Part shown: positions 15,995-24,503 of the stretch, piece after piece
Layout: each line of letters starts with the position of its first letter
Position numbering within the stretch: position 1 is the stretch's first letter
NCBI RefSeq assembly: GCF_002770725.1
Contig: NZ_NQVN01000022.1
Coordinates: 1-64,000, forward strand
DNA length: 64,000 nucleotides
Reading direction: 5' to 3'
Origin: Pleomorphomonas carboxyditropha
Lineage (GTDB): Bacteria; Pseudomonadota; Alphaproteobacteria; Rhizobiales; Pleomorphomonadaceae
Notes under the pieces: model-generated
Database searches by the model: none
The model's input: only the letters and a program-made list of their open reading frames with translations
Told to the model about the DNA's origin: nothing
Made by a program: the position numbers and the translations under genes

Positions 15995-16321
15995 TTAAGG
16001 CTCGTACGCAGTCACGACGATAACCTGTTTTTCCCATTCAATCGCTGCAACGACGATCAGCTCTTGTCCCGCCATATGCCGGTAGACTTCGCTTTCCCAA
16101 TTCCCGAAACTGTTTACACTCGGGTCAGTTTGCACAGTCCCTTTCAGCAGGCACTTCTCAATTTGCGCCGGCGAGATATGGCGCTCCGGATGGTCGCGTT
16201 TCAAATGTCCCGAGATCTTGACGCATCCCGCTTCGACAAGCGCTACGATGCGTGCTTTGAATTGATCTCGCGACAATCGAGATGGCTGTCGCTGTTGCAG
16301 ATCGACGACGTTTGACACCAC
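15995..16321 (-). CDS. DUF4258-family putative toxin
   Basis: 108 aa. After a 25-residue lead the DUF4258 core follows (KISGHLKRDHPERHISPAQI, then KGTVQTDPS, then WESEVYRHMAGQELIVVAAI). DUF4258 proteins resemble RelE/BrnT-like ribonuclease toxins; HxxR-type residues (HLKRDHPERH) could be functional. The likely start is GTG at 16321; no ATG lies upstream in frame, and a second GTG follows directly. It is the upstream gene of a two-gene unit with the antitoxin at 15529. Confidence 0.8.
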   Translation of the reverse strand: MVSNVVDLQQRQPSRLSRDQFKARIVALVEAGCVKISGHLKRDHPERHISPAQIEKCLLKGTVQTDPSVNSFGNWESEVYRHMAGQELIVVAAIEWEKQVIVVTAYEP

Positions 16322-17010
16322 GTACCATCCAGCGTCATTGATTGCCTATCCATTATATAGGTAGAGCCTAACAGTCAATGAATAGCCGAGATGCAATTTT
16401 GCAGTTGGATTGGATTTGACCGGATTACGACGCGAATTCCGTATTGGAAGTTTCACCGCTTTTTTACGCGTCACCAGCGCGAATTCGGCTCTCGAAATGC
16501 GGCGCGAATTGCGCATTAGAATTTTCACAGCTCGCTAGCGCGCGTCCGTGTCGAATGCGGATATCGAATTACGAATTCAAAATTCGCCACTCCTATCGCG
16601 TCACGAGCGTTGATTGCGTAGCGTCCGCCTCGAATGGTGCCCGTCAGAACGATTGACGATGCAAAGCTAGCAGGCTGGGACAGTCTCGGCATTTGGTGCC
16701 GGGGGCGCTACACAACGTATGCCTCTCTTGGCGCCTGTTGAGGCTGACGAGATCCTGTTCGCGTTCGCTATTCAAGATATGGAATGCGTCCTGTGAGGGA
16801 GCAGTTCTATTGGCGCGGCGGCAGGAATGCGACGGAGGCGTTTGAGAAGACGATTCTGGAGACCACGGGCCGAACCTACAGCGCACTTCGGTGTGAACGA
16901 AGTGCCCACTTATGGCGCCCAAGCGCGCGGCGAAAGGTGGAGCAAAAGAGGGAAAGCAAGCGACACAAACGTCACTAAGTTATTGTTTTATCGTCACTTA
17001 ATTGAAAAAA
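16322..17010. other. Long non-coding stretch between the toxin gene and tRNA-Phe
   Basis: About 690 bp with lower GC than the chromosome and no credible gene; short frames here lack domains and ribosome sites. It contains a degenerate repeat array (16431-16610). Confidence 0.5.
16431..16610. repeat. Degenerate direct repeats (CGCGAATT...TTTCAC)
   Basis: Two units about 46 bp long start at 16431 and 16503 and share CGCGAATT, CG-ATT-GAA, TTTCAC and GCT in register. A third, more diverged unit begins near 16563. Spacing is about 60-72 bp. Confidence 0.45.
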
Positions 17011-17086
17011 TGGTGCCTGAGGGCGGAATTGAACCACCGACACTACGATTTTCAGTCGCATGCTCTACCAACTGAGCTACTCAGGC
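17011..17086 (-). tRNA. tRNA-Phe (GAA)
   Basis: A 76-nt cloverleaf on the minus strand. Acceptor GCCTGAG pairs with CTCAGGC, followed by A and an encoded CCA; D-arm AGCTCAGTTGGTAGAGC; anticodon loop CTGAAAA (GAA); T-arm GGTGG-TTCAATT-CCGCC. It follows yacG, the usual rhizobial arrangement. Confidence 0.96.
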
Positions 17087-17270
17087 ACTTGCCGCGTTCC
17101 ATCGGGCGTTTGGTCGCGTCCCAACGGCGAAGCTCCGGCCTTATAGATAGTCCGCGCCGGCCTGTCCAGTGGGTTTGGCGGGAAAAATCAATTACGCCGG
17201 CAAGGCGGGGAAAGGCGAGTTCTTTCAAAGGCGAAGCCCTGTCCCGGCCGTGTGGGTTTCCCCGGCCCGC

Positions 17271-17456
17271 TCAGGCGCGGTCGTCGCCCTCGTCGGGCGC
17301 CGGAAGATCGTCGTCCTCGACGACCGGGATCGAGTAGGCGCCCTTCAGCCACCTGTTGAGGTCGACGTCCTTGCAGCGCTTGCTGCAGAACGGCTTGAAG
17401 GCCGGATCGGTCGGCGCGCCGCAAACCGGGCAGCGGCTGCCCTTTTTGGCGGCCAT
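17271..17456 (-). CDS. yacG: DNA gyrase inhibitor YacG (zinc-finger protein)
   Basis: 61 aa. It has the YacG zinc finger CPVCG near residue 9 and CSKRCKDVDLNRWL near 24, which binds one Zn(II), and an acidic C-terminal tail. In E. coli YacG binds GyrB and blocks DNA binding by gyrase. The ATG at 17456 overlaps the maf stop codon (TGATG), indicating translational coupling. It is the last protein gene of the infA-maf-yacG block before tRNA-Phe. Confidence 0.92.
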   Translation of the reverse strand: MAAKKGSRCPVCGAPTDPAFKPFCSKRCKDVDLNRWLKGAYSIPVVEDDDLPAPDEGDDRA

Positions 17457-18085
17457 CAGGCGATCGCTCCTTCGGCCCAGCGCGTCCGCACCGGATAGCG
17501 CGCCGATTCGAGCAGATGGGCGGCCTCGTGGAGCGGCAGGCCGACCACCGACGAATAGGAGCCGGACACCGAGGCGACGAAGGCGCCGGCAAAGCCCTGC
17601 ACGGCATAGCCGCCGGCCTTGCCCTGCCATTCGCCGGAGGCGAGATAGTCGGCCATTTCCTGCGACGACAGGCGCTTGAAGCGGATGCGCGTCTCGACCA
17701 GCTTTTCCCTGAGCCCGGACGGCGTCGCCAACGCCAGGCCGGTGAACACGCGGTGCGACCGGCCGGACAGCAGCGCGATGCAGGCTTCCGCGTCGGCGAA
17801 GGTCTCGGCCTTCGGCAGGATGCGGCGGCCGACGGCGACCACCGTGTCGGCGGCCAGCACCAGCACCTCGCGGCCGGGATAATCCTGAAGCGGCACGCGG
17901 AGAGCGGCCACCTCGGCCTTGGCGCGGGCCAGGCGGCGGGCAAGCCGGCGCGGCAACTCGGCGCGGCCGGGGGTCTCGTCGACGTCGGCCGGCAGCAGCA
18001 GGTCGGGGGCGATGCCGAGCTGGTTGAGCAGCGCCACGCGGCGCGGGCTCGCGGACGCCAGGACCAGGACGGGACGATCGGTCAT
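17456..18085 (-). CDS. maf: Maf-family nucleotide pyrophosphatase
   Basis: 209 aa. Signatures in order: [16 protein letters not shown] at the N-terminus, [15 protein letters not shown] near 75 with the catalytic Asp, and [11 protein letters not shown] near 187. The last favours the YhdE type, a dTTP/UTP pyrophosphatase acting on non-canonical or modified nucleotides. I chose the ATG at 18085, which follows AGGGTGAGCCCG, over a GTG at 18094. It overlaps yacG by one base. The infA-maf-yacG order is conserved in Hyphomicrobiales. Confidence 0.92.
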   Translation of the reverse strand: MTDRPVLVLASASPRRVALLNQLGIAPDLLLPADVDETPGRAELPRRLARRLARAKAEVAALRVPLQDYPGREVLVLAADTVVAVGRRILPKAETFADAEACIALLSGRSHRVFTGLALATPSGLREKLVETRIRFKRLSSQEMADYLASGEWQGKAGGYAVQGFAGAFVASVSGSYSSVVGLPLHEAAHLLESARYPVRTRWAEGAIA

Positions 18086-18153
18086 CGGGCTCACCCTAGA
18101 GCATGTCCGGCGAACTCTGATTCGCCAGAAATTCTCTAACTGTTTTTTTCACC

Positions 18154-18197
18154 GCAATTTCGGACGCAAAACCGGTTCCCACTTTTGCTGAAATTGC
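18154..18197. repeat. Short intergenic palindromic repeat, copy D
   Basis: GCAATTTC and GAAATTGC arms enclose AAAACCGGTTCCCACTTTT. The core matches copies A-C; the arms differ. It lies between infA and maf. Confidence 0.6.
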
Positions 18198-18273
18198 TCT
18201 CGGCGGCTCGGCACGGAGACGGCCGCCCGCATCCCGGATCGGGTCGGGGCGGTTCGCCGCCTCCCTTTACCGC

Positions 18274-18492
18274 TCACTTGAAGCGATAGGTGATGCGGCC
18301 CTTGGTGAGGTCGTAGGGCGTCATCTCGACCAGCACCTTGTCACCGGCCAGCACGCGGATGCGGTTCTTGCGCATGCGGCCGGCGGTGTGGGCGATGATT
18401 TCGTGGTCGTTCTCGAGACGAACGCGGAAAGTCGCGTTGGGCAGAAGTTCCGAAACGACGCCTGGAAACTCCAGGACTTCTTCCTTGGTCAT
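18274..18492 (-). CDS. infA: Translation initiation factor IF-1
   Basis: 72 aa, full length, a single S1/OB-fold domain ([52 protein letters not shown]). IF-1 binds the A site of the 30S subunit during initiation. The sequence is almost entirely the universally conserved bacterial core. It lies between the low-Mr phosphatase and maf in the conserved rhizobial order. Confidence 0.97.
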   Translation of the reverse strand: MTKEEVLEFPGVVSELLPNATFRVRLENDHEIIAHTAGRMRKNRIRVLAGDKVLVEMTPYDLTKGRITYRFK

Positions 18493-18625
18493 GCGGGCAT
18501 TGATCCGTTTTCGGGAATTGGTGGCGGATAACTATCCGAAATGCGCCGCAAAATAAACCACCCCGGCCGAAAAACGCTGAGAAAAGCGAGCGGATGGCCG
18601 GCCGCGGCGATCGGCGGCGCGCCGA

Positions 18626-19141
18626 TCAGTCGTTGTCCGCCGCCGCCCCCTCCTCCCGGACGTCTTCGCGGCGCGCTTCGAACGACGGTTTCCAGCCGAG
18701 TCGCGCCTTGATGCGGGCCATCAACTGGTCGCGGACGGCGCGGTATTCGTCGAGAATATGCTCGCGCGAGCCGGTGGCCAGCGTCGGATCGGCGGTGGGC
18801 CAGTATTCGGCCTCCACCGAATTGTAGCGCGTATATTCGAGCGCCTTGTGGTGGGCTTCCGGGGCGAGCGATATGATCAGGTCGAAGTTGCTGTCCTCGA
18901 GGTCTTCGAAGGTCTGGGGACGGTGGCGGGAGATGTCGAGGCCGATCTCGTCCATCACCGTCACGGCGAAGGGGTCGAGCTCGCCGCGGCGGGCGCCGGC
19001 GGAGTCGACGAAGATCCTGCCGGGAAACAGATGACGGGCGATGGCCGCCGCCATCGGCGAGCGCACCGCGTTGAACGAACAGGCGAACAGCACCGCACCG
19101 GGCTGCTTCACCTCCGTCGCTGTGTCCACCTCGTCCGTCAT
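18626..19141 (-). CDS. Low-molecular-weight phosphotyrosine phosphatase-like protein
   Basis: 171 aa. The phosphate-binding loop CSFNAVRSP near residue 25 fits C-x5-R-S of the LMW-PTP/ArsC superfamily, and a second conserved segment (SLAPEAHHKALEYT, then EYWPTADPT) supplies the general-acid Asp. In this conserved genomic position, between UPF0262 and infA, rhizobia carry a gene usually named low molecular weight phosphatase or ArsC-like; the physiological substrate is not known. Start ATG at 19141, close to GGGAGG. A TTG at 19159 would add six residues and cannot be excluded. There are no arsenic genes nearby. Confidence 0.88.
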   Translation of the reverse strand: MTDEVDTATEVKQPGAVLFACSFNAVRSPMAAAIARHLFPGRIFVDSAGARRGELDPFAVTVMDEIGLDISRHRPQTFEDLEDSNFDLIISLAPEAHHKALEYTRYNSVEAEYWPTADPTLATGSREHILDEYRAVRDQLMARIKARLGWKPSFEARREDVREEGAAADND

Positions 19142-19179
19142 GGGCCTCCCATCAGGCAACCCGAGCCTCGGCTTCCGCC

Positions 19180-19665
19180 TCAGCCTTTCCAGTGCAATAC
19201 GGCGATCAGCGTGAACAGGCGCCGCGCCGTCAGCTTGTCGATGACGATCTTGTCCGCCAGCTTGTCGGCGAGGATCTGGGCGCCCTCGTCGTGCAGCGCC
19301 CGCCGGCCCATGTCGATCGCCTCGATCTGGCTGGGCGTCGACACCTTGATCGCCTCGTAATAGCTGTCGCAGACGAGATAATAGTCGCGGATGATGCGGC
19401 GGAAGGGCGTCAGCGACAGGATATGGGTGGTGACGGGCTCGCCGTCGGCGCGGAAGATCTGCAGCACCAGCCGGTTGGAGACCAGCGACAGGCGCAGCGC
19501 GAACTCGCCGGCCGGCTCGCCGACTGGCTCGAAGGAATTCTGCTCCAGAAGGTCGAAGATCGCCACCTGCCGCTCATGGTCGACCTCGCGCGAAATCTGG
19601 CCGATCGATGCCGCGTCGAGGGTCACCGATATGAGGCGCCCGGAAATACTGGCGGTGTCGGTCAC
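19180..19665 (-). CDS. UPF0262 family protein
   Basis: 161 aa. It matches the UPF0262 family, found almost only in Alphaproteobacteria, with conserved blocks ISREVDHERQVAIFDLLEQN, LRLSLVSNRLVLQI, SLTPFRRIIRDYYLVCDSYY and IEAIDMGRRALHDEGAQIL. The function is unknown. The GTG start at 19665 is preceded by GCGGAGGACAGTC, a near-ideal ribosome site; the upstream ATG at 19770 would include non-conserved residues. It normally sits between hisD and the phosphatase gene, but here htpG and other genes separate it from hisD. Confidence 0.9.
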   Translation of the reverse strand: MTDTASISGRLISVTLDAASIGQISREVDHERQVAIFDLLEQNSFEPVGEPAGEFALRLSLVSNRLVLQIFRADGEPVTTHILSLTPFRRIIRDYYLVCDSYYEAIKVSTPSQIEAIDMGRRALHDEGAQILADKLADKIVIDKLTARRLFTLIAVLHWKG

Positions 19666-19814
19666 GACTGTCCTCCGCAAAATGGTCGCCGAGGCATAGC
19701 ACGGCGGTCCCGCCCCACGAAGCCGGCAAAGGTCGACCCGGACAGGAGTTTTACGCATGCCTCGGCGCACGGTCCATCATCGCTCGACCATCGTCCCGGT
19801 GGGCTCGGCACCGC

Positions 19815-19843
19815 TTGACTCCGGTCGCGCCCGGCAACACATA
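19815..19843 (+). promoter_or_regulatory. Candidate heat-shock-type promoter of htpG
   Basis: CTTGACT with a 17-nt spacer and CACATA, 39 nt before the htpG ATG. This resembles alphaproteobacterial RpoH promoters, but sigma-70 cannot be excluded. Confidence 0.4.
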
Positions 19844-19881
19844 GCGAACGCGCGCCGGCTTTCCGGCCCTTATCATCTCAT

Positions 19882-21750
19882 ATGAGCGAGACCATGACGC
19901 AAACGGAACGTCACAGCTTCGAGGCCGAGGTTTCCCGCCTGCTGCACCTCATGGTGCATTCGGTCTATTCCAACAAGGACATCTTCCTGCGCGAGCTGAT
20001 CTCCAACGCCGCCGATGCCTGCGAGAAGCTGCGCTATCTCGCCATCGCCGAGCCGCAGCTCGCCGGCGAAGGCGGCTTTGCCATCACGCTCAGCGCCGAC
20101 AAGGAAAAGAAGACGCTGGTCGTCGCCGACAACGGCATCGGCATGAGCCACGACGAGCTCAAGGACAATCTCGGCACCATCGCCCGCTCGGGCACCCGCG
20201 CCTTCCTGGAGAACCTTGCCGACAAGGGCGAGGGACAGGCGCTGATCGGCCAGTTCGGCGTCGGCTTCTATTCGGCCTTCATGGTGGCCGACCGGGTGCG
20301 CGTCGTCTCCCGCCGGGCCGGCAGCGACGAGGCCTGGGCCTGGGAATCGGGCGGCGCTGGCACCTTCGACCTGACGCCAGTCGACCTCGCCGAGGCGCCG
20401 GCGCGCGGCACGATCGTCGAGCTGCACCTCAACGACAGCTCGCTCGCCTATGCCGAGGAGCACACGCTCGAACGCATCGTCCACGAATATTCGGCGCACG
20501 TGCCGGTGCCGATCCGGCTCGACAAGGGCGAAGAGACGCGCGAGCTCGCCGACGGCTCGGCGCTCTGGGTGAAGCCGAAGTCGGCGGTGACGGCCGACGA
20601 GTACAAGGAGTTCTACCACCACGTCGCCATGGCCTGGGATGAGCCGGCGCTGACGCTGCACTACCGCGCCGAAGGACGGCAGGAATACAACGTGCTGCTG
20701 TTCGTGCCGCGCGAAAAGCCGTTCGACCTGTTCGATCCCAGCCGCAAGGGCCGGGTGAAGCTCTACGTGCGGCGCGTGTTCATCACCGACGAGGCGGAGA
20801 TCCTGCCGGCCTGGCTGCGCTTCGTGCGCGGCGTGATCGACAGCGAGGACCTGCCGCTCAACATGTCGCGCGAGATGCTGCAGAAGAACCCGGTGATCGA
20901 GACGATCGCCAAGGGCGTCACCGGCCGCGTGCTGGGCGAATTGTCGAAGCTCGCCGAGACCGACGCCGAGCTGTTCCAGAAGGTATGGTCGTCGTTCGGC
21001 GCGGTGATCAAGGAGGGCCTCTACGAGGCGCCGGAGCGCCGCGACGAGCTGTTCAAGGTCGTCCGCTTCAAGACCACTACATCCGGCGACGGCTGGCGGT
21101 CGCTCGCCGACGTGGTCAAGGACTTCAAGGAGAACCAGACGGCGATCTACTACGCCCTCGGCGAGGACGAGAAGCAGGTGCTGGCCTCGCCGCATCTCGA
21201 AGGCTACGCGGCGCGCGGCCTCGAAGTGCTGATCCTCACCGATCCGGTCGACGCCTTCTGGGTGCGCACCGCCCTCGGCTTCGAGGGCAAGCCGTTCAAG
21301 TCGGTGACGCAGGGCGAGGCCGATCTCGACGGCGTCAAGCCGCTCGACGAGGACAAGGCCGACGAGCCGGGCGCCGAGGTGGCCGGTCTCGTCGCCACGC
21401 TGAAGGAGGCGCTGAAGGACGACGTCGCCGACGTCCGCACCTCGGTCCGGCTCGCCACGAGCCCGGTCTGCCTCGTCGCCTCCGACTTCGGCCTCGACCG
21501 GATGACCGAGAAGCTGGTCGCCCGCCAGGAAGGCAAGTCGGCTCTCGGCAAGCCGGTGCTGGAGCTCAACGCCGGGCATAGCCTGATCAAGGCACTGGCG
21601 GCCAAGGCGGCGGCCGGCGACACGGCGGCGGTGACGGCGGCGGCGCCGCTGCTGGTGGGGCAGGCGCGCATCCTCGACGGCGAGGCGCCGAGCGATCCGG
21701 CGGCCTTCGCGGCCTCCGTCGCCACGCTGCTCGAAAAGAGCCTCGCCTGA
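19882..21750 (+). CDS. htpG: Hsp90-family molecular chaperone HtpG
   Basis: 622 aa, full length for bacterial Hsp90. The N-terminal GHKL ATPase domain carries LRELISNAADACEKLRY (catalytic Glu and nucleotide-binding Asn), VADNGIGMS, GTIARSG and GQFGVGFYSAF. The middle domain contains the catalytic-loop region NMSREMLQKNP, and a C-terminal dimerisation domain follows. This cytosolic ATP-dependent chaperone matures client proteins. The ATG at 19882 fits the family start. It is flanked by a possible RpoH-type promoter and a stem-loop and is inserted between UPF0262 and hisD, an arrangement not usual for the conserved block. Confidence 0.97.
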   Translation: MSETMTQTERHSFEAEVSRLLHLMVHSVYSNKDIFLRELISNAADACEKLRYLAIAEPQLAGEGGFAITLSADKEKKTLVVADNGIGMSHDELKDNLGTIARSGTRAFLENLADKGEGQALIGQFGVGFYSAFMVADRVRVVSRRAGSDEAWAWESGGAGTFDLTPVDLAEAPARGTIVELHLNDSSLAYAEEHTLERIVHEYSAHVPVPIRLDKGEETRELADGSALWVKPKSAVTADEYKEFYHHVAMAWDEPALTLHYRAEGRQEYNVLLFVPREKPFDLFDPSRKGRVKLYVRRVFITDEAEILPAWLRFVRGVIDSEDLPLNMSREMLQKNPVIETIAKGVTGRVLGELSKLAETDAELFQKVWSSFGAVIKEGLYEAPERRDELFKVVRFKTTTSGDGWRSLADVVKDFKENQTAIYYALGEDEKQVLASPHLEGYAARGLEVLILTDPVDAFWVRTALGFEGKPFKSVTQGEADLDGVKPLDEDKADEPGAEVAGLVATLKEALKDDVADVRTSVRLATSPVCLVASDFGLDRMTEKLVARQEGKSALGKPVLELNAGHSLIKALAAKAAAGDTAAVTAAAPLLVGQARILDGEAPSDPAAFAASVATLLEKSLA

Positions 21751-21756
21751 ACCTTC

Positions 21757-21785
21757 AACCGGCGGCGGCACGGTCGCCGCCGGTT
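21757..21785 (+). terminator. Stem-loop downstream of htpG
   Basis: An 11-bp GC-rich stem (AACCGGCGGCG/CGCCGCCGGTT) with a 7-nt loop, 6 nt after the stop codon. Only a weak T run follows. Confidence 0.6.
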
Positions 21786-21800
21786 CTCATTCACGTATCC

Positions 21801-22226
21801 GGGGCAAATTTCCGGGCCAGCTTGAGAAACGCCGCTCGGAAAGCGGCGGCAATGTTCATCAGGCAATTGAAATGGCCTAATCTCGCCCATGCGAGACCAG
21901 ATAATATTGCGCCAGCGTGCCCGGTATTTGCCTCGGGGGCGACAGTGTGCCGGCCCTCCCTTTGTTCCCCATATATATAATTCTGTCATCCTCGCGCAGG
22001 CGAGGACCTCAGGCAGAACAAGGCTCAACGCGGATATAGCGCTCCGGCAACGCTGGGGCGCCTGATACACCTCTCATCATCTTCTCGTCCCGAGGTCCTC
22101 GCCTGCGCGAGGATGACGATCCACGGGAGCGATGCGCTCGGCGATGACGGCGTGACAGGAACGTTCGCTTACCCGGAGCAACCTTCCGGGCCAGCTCGAG
22201 AAACAGCGTGCCCGGGAATTTGCCCC
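21801..22226. repeat. Nested repeat element (MITE-like), non-coding
   Basis: The ends are a near-perfect 17-bp inverted repeat, GGGGCAAATTTCCGGGC at 21801-21817 and its complement with one mismatch at 22210-22226. Inside, a 21-bp direct repeat with one mismatch (TTCCGGGCCAGC...) lies at 21810 and 22184, and a 26-bp perfect inverted repeat (GTCATCCTCGCGCAGGCGAG...) lies at 21986-22011 and 22091-22116. There is no gene. It fills the gap between htpG and the DUF2892 gene. Confidence 0.6.
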
Positions 22227-22358
22227 GGTGCCTCATTCACATTGGCAGCCGGCCATTTGGCGGGCGAGAGGGCACGCCCATTGGCGCGTTGCCCCCTGTC
22301 ACGGGCGGGTCTACCCTTTGGTCGCGGAGGAGTTTCCGTGGCAGACAGGGAGGATGCC

Positions 22359-22583
22359 ATGATCAAGAACGTTGGCTCGACCGATCGCCTCATCCGGCTC
22401 ATCGCCGGCGTCATTCTTCTCATCATCGCCGTACCGTCGCTCGCCGGCATGGCCTTCGTCGGCCTCGGCGGCTGGGCGTGGCTGGTCGGTCTCATCGGCC
22501 TCGGCCTGTTGGCGAGCGGGCTGCTCAACTTCTGCGCGGTCTATTCGCTCCTCGGCATCAATACCTCGAAGATCGCCGACTGA
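22359..22583 (+). CDS. DUF2892 small membrane protein (YgaP-type transmembrane domain)
   Basis: 74 aa. The opening (IKNVGSTDRLIRLIAGVILL) matches DUF2892, the two-helix membrane unit also found at the end of YgaP rhodaneses. Two hydrophobic helices cover about residues 14-32 and 36-58, the latter ending before NFCAVYSLLGINTSK. The inner-membrane location is clear and the role is unknown. GGGAGGATGCC precedes the ATG. It converges on hisD with a 6-bp gap. Confidence 0.82.
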   Translation: MIKNVGSTDRLIRLIAGVILLIIAVPSLAGMAFVGLGGWAWLVGLIGLGLLASGLLNFCAVYSLLGINTSKIAD

Positions 22584-22589
22584 CGCCGG

Positions 22590-23879
22590 TCACTCGAGCC
22601 TGATCGACACGCTTCGCGCATGGCCGCCGAGGCCCTCGACTTCGGCGAGAGCGATGGCGGCCGGGCCGATCTGTCTGAGCGCGGCCGGCGGCACCTTCAG
22701 GATCGAGGTGCGCTTCATGAAATCGAGCACGCCGAGGCCGGACGAGAAGCGGGCCGAGCGGGCGGTGGGCAACACGTGGTTGGAGCCGCCGACGTAGTCG
22801 CCGACCGCTTCCGGCGTGTGGTGGCCGACGAAGACGGCGCCGGCGTTGCGGATGCGGGCGAGCATGGCCTCGGGATCGGCGACGGCCAGTTCCAGATGCT
22901 CGGGCGCCACGCGGTCGCTGAGCGGCGCGGCGGCGTCGAGGCTTTCAACGAGAATGACGGCGCCATAGTCGCGCCAGGACTCGGCGGCGATGGCGCCGCG
23001 CGGCAGCGCGGCGAGCTGATGCTCCACCGCCTTTTCCACCGCATCGGCCAGCGCCGCGTCGTCGGTGATCAGGATCGACTGCGCCGCCTTGTCGTGCTCG
23101 GCCTGGGCGATGAGATCGGCGGCCAGCCAGTCGGGATCGTTGTCGCGGTCGGCGATGACCAGCACCTCCGACGGACCGGCGATCATGTCGATGCCGACGG
23201 CGCCGAACACGCGCCGCTTGGCGGCGGCGACATAGGCGTTGCCGGGGCCGACGATCTTGGCGACCGGCCGGATGGTCTCGGTGCCGTAGGCGAGCGCCGC
23301 CACCGCCTGGGCGCCGCCGACGCGGTAGACCTCGTCGACGCCGGCGAGCCGGGCCGCCGCCAGCACCAGCGGATTGATCTCGCCGCCGGGCGTCGGCACC
23401 ACCATGACCAGGCGGTCGACGCCGGCCACCTTGGCCGGCACGGCGTTCATCAGCACGCTCGACGGATAGCTCGCCGTGCCGCCCGGCACGTAGAGGCCGA
23501 CCGCCTCGATGGCCGTCCACAGCGAGCCCAGCTCGACGCCGATGGCGTCGGTATAGCGGTCGTCGCGCGGCTTCTGGCGGGCGTGGTGGCTTTCGATGCG
23601 GTCGCGGGCGAGCTTCAGGGCATCCATCACCTCGGGCTTCACCGCCGCCACGGCCGCGTCGATCTCCGCTTCCGAGACGCGCAGGCCGCGCGTCCGCGTG
23701 GCGAAGCGGTCGAGCTTCTCCGTCCAGTCGTGGAGCGCGGCATCGCCGCGCGCCCTGACGTCGGCGATGATGTCGGCGACCGCGGCGTCGACATCGGCCG
23801 ACACCTCGCGCTTGGTGGTCAGGAAGGCGGAAAAGCGGGCCTCGAAATCGGGCGCGCGGTCGTCGAGGCGGATGGCCAC
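22590..23879 (-). CDS. hisD: Histidinol dehydrogenase
   Basis: 429 aa, full length. HisD carries out the last two steps of histidine synthesis, oxidising L-histidinol to L-histidine with two NAD+ and one Zn(II). Family signatures are present: LYVPGGTASYPSSVLMNAVP near residue 118, RVGGAQAVAALAYGTETI near 190, IAGPSEVLVIADRDNDPDWL near 240 and GSNHVLPTARSARFSSGLG near 370, which includes the Zn-ligand His. In rhizobia hisD usually precedes UPF0262 directly; here htpG and DUF2892 intervene. Confidence 0.97.
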   Translation of the reverse strand: MAIRLDDRAPDFEARFSAFLTTKREVSADVDAAVADIIADVRARGDAALHDWTEKLDRFATRTRGLRVSEAEIDAAVAAVKPEVMDALKLARDRIESHHARQKPRDDRYTDAIGVELGSLWTAIEAVGLYVPGGTASYPSSVLMNAVPAKVAGVDRLVMVVPTPGGEINPLVLAAARLAGVDEVYRVGGAQAVAALAYGTETIRPVAKIVGPGNAYVAAAKRRVFGAVGIDMIAGPSEVLVIADRDNDPDWLAADLIAQAEHDKAAQSILITDDAALADAVEKAVEHQLAALPRGAIAAESWRDYGAVILVESLDAAAPLSDRVAPEHLELAVADPEAMLARIRNAGAVFVGHHTPEAVGDYVGGSNHVLPTARSARFSSGLGVLDFMKRTSILKVPPAALRQIGPAAIALAEVEGLGGHARSVSIRLE

Positions 23880-23915
23880 GGGTCTCTCCAGCGGAAAATC
23901 GAAAGGCGGGGCGGG

Positions 23916-24347
23916 TCAGTCGAGATCGTGGGCCGGCTGGTGCTCGGTGGACCAGGCGGCGCCGAGATCGGTGAGGCTCGCCTCGATGCACTCGACGTCG
24001 AGCCGCATCGAGCCGCCGCCGGCGAACTCCAGGAAGACCTGGCCCGACGGATCGTCGTCCCGGCCTTCGAAGCGGATGGTGAGCAGGCTGACGATGGCGT
24101 CGGGAAAGTCGCGGCGGATATGCGCCGACTTGACCGCCTCGACCCGGGCGAAGTGCAGGAGGCTGCGCCGGCGCTCCTTGCTGCGGCCGCCGGCCTTCTC
24201 CCAGGCGTAGCGATTGAGCTCGAGGGTCAGGCGGTGCTCGGCCGGCCGCCAGACGATGTCGCCGACCTTGCCGACGGCATCCTGCGCGTGGGCGGCGATC
24301 ACCTTGAGGTCTTCGGCGTCGAGGGCCGCAAGTTTCAGCATGTCCAT
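23916..24347 (-). CDS. DUF2948 family protein
   Basis: 143 aa. DUF2948 proteins are conserved next to murA and hisD in Alphaproteobacteria; their function is unknown. Diagnostic blocks: LKLAALDAEDLKVIAAHAQD at the start, RRSLLHFARVEAVKS mid-protein and MRLDVECIEASLTDLG near the end. Either the ATG at 24347 or the one at 24341 could be the start (MDMLKLAAL); neither has a strong ribosome site. It lies 36 bp upstream of hisD and is probably co-transcribed with it. Confidence 0.9.
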   Translation of the reverse strand: MDMLKLAALDAEDLKVIAAHAQDAVGKVGDIVWRPAEHRLTLELNRYAWEKAGGRSKERRRSLLHFARVEAVKSAHIRRDFPDAIVSLLTIRFEGRDDDPSGQVFLEFAGGGSMRLDVECIEASLTDLGAAWSTEHQPAHDLD

Positions 24348-24503
24348 GGAGGGCTGTCCGCTCCTGTCAGGGCGGCGGGATGCTGGAAAACCCACCCCGC
24401 CGGGGTTGCCTTGAGATAGGGCGGATGAGCCGGCGAAGCAAGGCTTCGCCGCCGTTCATCCCGGTGGAAACGGGCCGCTTCGCTCCGATAACGCCGGCAG
24501 CCG

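Noticed and set aside
21986-22116. The 26-bp inverted repeat as a terminator
   Set aside because: The arms are about 80 bp apart with no T run, and they lie within a larger set of nested repeats.
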